This document shows, piece after piece, positions 6,560 through 8,162 of a stretch of 8,162 bases of DNA. Origin of the DNA: Hyphomicrobiaceae bacterium (GTDB lineage Bacteria > Pseudomonadota > Alphaproteobacteria > Rhizobiales > Hyphomicrobiaceae); contig JAJFHI010000023.1 in the NCBI GenBank assembly GCA_021775715.1, forward strand, positions 1 through 8,162. Reading direction: 5' to 3'. The translations under genes were made by a program, and so were the position numbers. Under the pieces are notes generated by a model. It was given only the letters and a program-made list of their open reading frames with translations. It ran no database searches and was not told the origin of the DNA. The stretch's first letter is position 1. Each line of letters opens with the position of its first letter.

Positions 6560-8162
6560 CTAACAACGGTCTCCTTTGATAATCTCCGGCGGATCAAATG
6601 CCGTTACAGAAGGGACATCGCCACTGTAGCGCTCGACATCCACTAGGCACGAATGAGCAATTGGACCTTGCGCTAACCGCGAGGTTCCCTTGTCCATTGT
6701 CAATACATTCGGATTGCCATGTTTGCACATACTACCAGTCACACTTGGTTCCATTGGGTCAAACCATGCGCCGGTACTCATCTGGACAACGCCCGGACGG
6801 ACCTGATCATCTATGACAGCACTGCACAAACACGAGCCGCGGTTATTAAATACGCGGACCAACTGACCCGCTTCAATCATGCGATTTTTTGCATCGCCGG
6901 GATGTAGCCTGACCGGTTCCCGGCCATTTATTTTTGCCGCTCTCGAGTGGCTGCCGTGATCTAACTGTGAATGCAGCTTTGATTTTGGTTGATTTGAAAT
7001 GAGATGTAGCGGGAATGATTTGTCGGTCGATCCAAGCCATTCGGCCGGCTCCATCCACGTCGGATGTCCCGGGCAATCGTCATAGTCAAACTGAGCAATG
7101 GTCTCAGAAAAAATCTCGATTTTGCCGCTGGGTGTTTGCAAAGGATTTGCTATTGGATCTTTTCGAAATGACCCCAGCATAATATGCGGTTCGTCCGACG
7201 TCTCGATCTTGAACCAGCGCTTGCGTCTAAGCTCGTGAAGCGAGGGAAGCTCTAGGCGATTTTGTGCTGCCTGCTGTCGTGTTTGATCATAGATCCAGCG
7301 AATCCAGTCCTCATCATCGCGCCCTTCACTAAACGTTTCATCAACTCCCATCCTCCGCGCTATGCCACGCAGAATGTCATAGTCATTCCGGCTTTCGCCG
7401 ACAGGTTTACTCGCTTGTTCCATGTAAACCAGGTAGGGATCTCGTGAAGTCAGCGCCAGGTCGCGACGCTCGAGTGAAGTGGTGCAGGGGAGGACAATGT
7501 CGGCGTGCTTAGCAAGCGCATTCCAGCACCACTCATGCACGATGATGGTCTCTGGTTTGCGCCAGGCCTGAAGCATCCGGTTGAGATCTTGATGATGATG
7601 GAACGGATTGCCTCCGGCCCAGTACACAATACGGGCGTCCGGATAGGCATAAGTTTTTCCATTATAGTCAAACGAGGCGCCAGGATTGAGCAGCATGTCG
7701 GCGATGCGCGCGACAGGAATGAACTTGTCAACTGGGTTTTGGCCCTGCGGGAAAGCTGCCGCCGGAAGAGACGTGACCTCCCGACCGATCGTATTTACCG
7801 CGCTGTATCCAAAACCGATCCCGCCACCCGGCAATCCGATCTGACCGAGCATTGCAGCAAGTGTAATCGCTGCCCAAAAAGTCTGTTCGCCGTGATCCTG
7901 TCGCGTGAGAGACCAGCTCACCGATAGCATAGTTCGTGACGAAGCCATGCGCCGCGCCAGGTTCAGGATTGCATCGGCGGAAATCTCGCTGATCTGGGCT
8001 GCCCAGTGGGCATTTTTTACGACGCCATCCGTCTCGCCGGTCAAATAGTCTGCGAACTTGTCAAAACCTACCGTGTATCGATCAAGAAATTCCTGATCGT
8101 GCAGTTGTTCCGTCAAAAGCGTGTGTGCGAGCCCGAGCAAAACGGCTGTGTCCGTCGACGGG
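6560..8162 (-). CDS. Molybdopterin oxidoreductase, biotin-sulfoxide/TMAO reductase group, C-terminal part
   Basis: This is the last 533 codons of a bis-molybdopterin-guanine-dinucleotide enzyme of the DMSO-reductase superfamily; the frame is open through the right edge and about 230-250 residues are outside. Family landmarks, in order: SWSLTRQDHGEQTFW and LGQIGLPGGGIGFGY (cofactor-binding core); GNPFHHHQDLN; HADIVLPCTTSLERRD; RDPYLVYM with PVGESRNDYDI; and the C-terminal dinucleotide-binding domain with ISNQPKSKLHSQLDHG, the STGAWFDP loop and CKHGNPNVLTMDKGTSRL. These match the BisC/TorA/TorZ/DorA branch (reduction of S- or N-oxides). The molybdenum ligand, any iron-sulfur site and any Tat signal lie in the missing part, so substrate and location are open. 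It converges on the dehydrogenase gene with a 52-base gap holding only a weak GCGG/CCGC hairpin (about 6520-6535). Confidence 0.93.
   Translation of the reverse strand, partial: PSTDTAVLLGLAHTLLTEQLHDQEFLDRYTVGFDKFADYLTGETDGVVKNAHWAAQISEISADAILNLARRMASSRTMLSVSWSLTRQDHGEQTFWAAITLAAMLGQIGLPGGGIGFGYSAVNTIGREVTSLPAAAFPQGQNPVDKFIPVARIADMLLNPGASFDYNGKTYAYPDARIVYWAGGNPFHHHQDLNRMLQAWRKPETIIVHEWCWNALAKHADIVLPCTTSLERRDLALTSRDPYLVYMEQASKPVGESRNDYDILRGIARRMGVDETFSEGRDDEDWIRWIYDQTRQQAAQNRLELPSLHELRRKRWFKIETSDEPHIMLGSFRKDPIANPLQTPSGKIEIFSETIAQFDYDDCPGHPTWMEPAEWLGSTDKSFPLHLISNQPKSKLHSQLDHGSHSRAAKINGREPVRLHPGDAKNRMIEAGQLVRVFNNRGSCLCSAVIDDQVRPGVVQMSTGAWFDPMEPSVTGSMCKHGNPNVLTMDKGTSRLAQGPIAHSCLVDVERYSGDVPSVTAFDPPEIIKGDRC

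Overview
The window looks like alphaproteobacterial chromosome. The evidence is the form of DNA polymerase I (a Lys/Pro-rich N-terminal tail and an intact proofreading domain), moderately high GC, and overall similarity of the proteins to Rhizobiales-type families. This placement is inferred from protein style only; genus and species cannot be read from the sequence.

Layout. Positions 1-1959 (minus strand) hold the N-terminal 653 residues of polA, cut by the left edge. Its start codon sits just behind a good promoter with no visible Shine-Dalgarno sequence, so the mRNA may be leaderless. Positions 1960-2301 hold this promoter, a possible small ORF or gene remnant on the minus strand (2049-2210), two small inverted repeats and a probable promoter for the tRNA. 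A complete tRNA-Arg(CCG) lies at 2302-2378. About 100 bases past its 3' end is the stub of a tyrosine-recombinase (phage integrase) gene that stops after 26 codons. This marks an old integration site and probably the start of accessory DNA. After it come a small secreted four-cysteine protein (minus strand, 2581-2922) and an AT-rich stretch of 326 bases.

The core of the accessory part is a tight three-gene plus-strand operon at 3249-6507. It encodes an APH-fold small-molecule kinase, a divergent enolase paralogue (4-base overlap with the kinase) and a D-2-hydroxyacid dehydrogenase (2-base gap after the enolase). Together they resemble a hydroxypyruvate -> glycerate -> 2-phosphoglycerate -> phosphoenolpyruvate sequence. 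However, the enolase has lost the active-site histidine equivalent to yeast His373 and has Asp in place of Glu168. An analogue of glycerate or 2-phosphoglycerate is therefore a better guess than the glycolytic substrate. This operon is the most interesting content of the window.

Facing it on the minus strand (6560-8162, cut by the right edge) is the C-terminal two thirds of a molybdopterin oxidoreductase of the biotin-sulfoxide/TMAO/DMSO reductase group. It converges on the operon and is not necessarily part of the same pathway.
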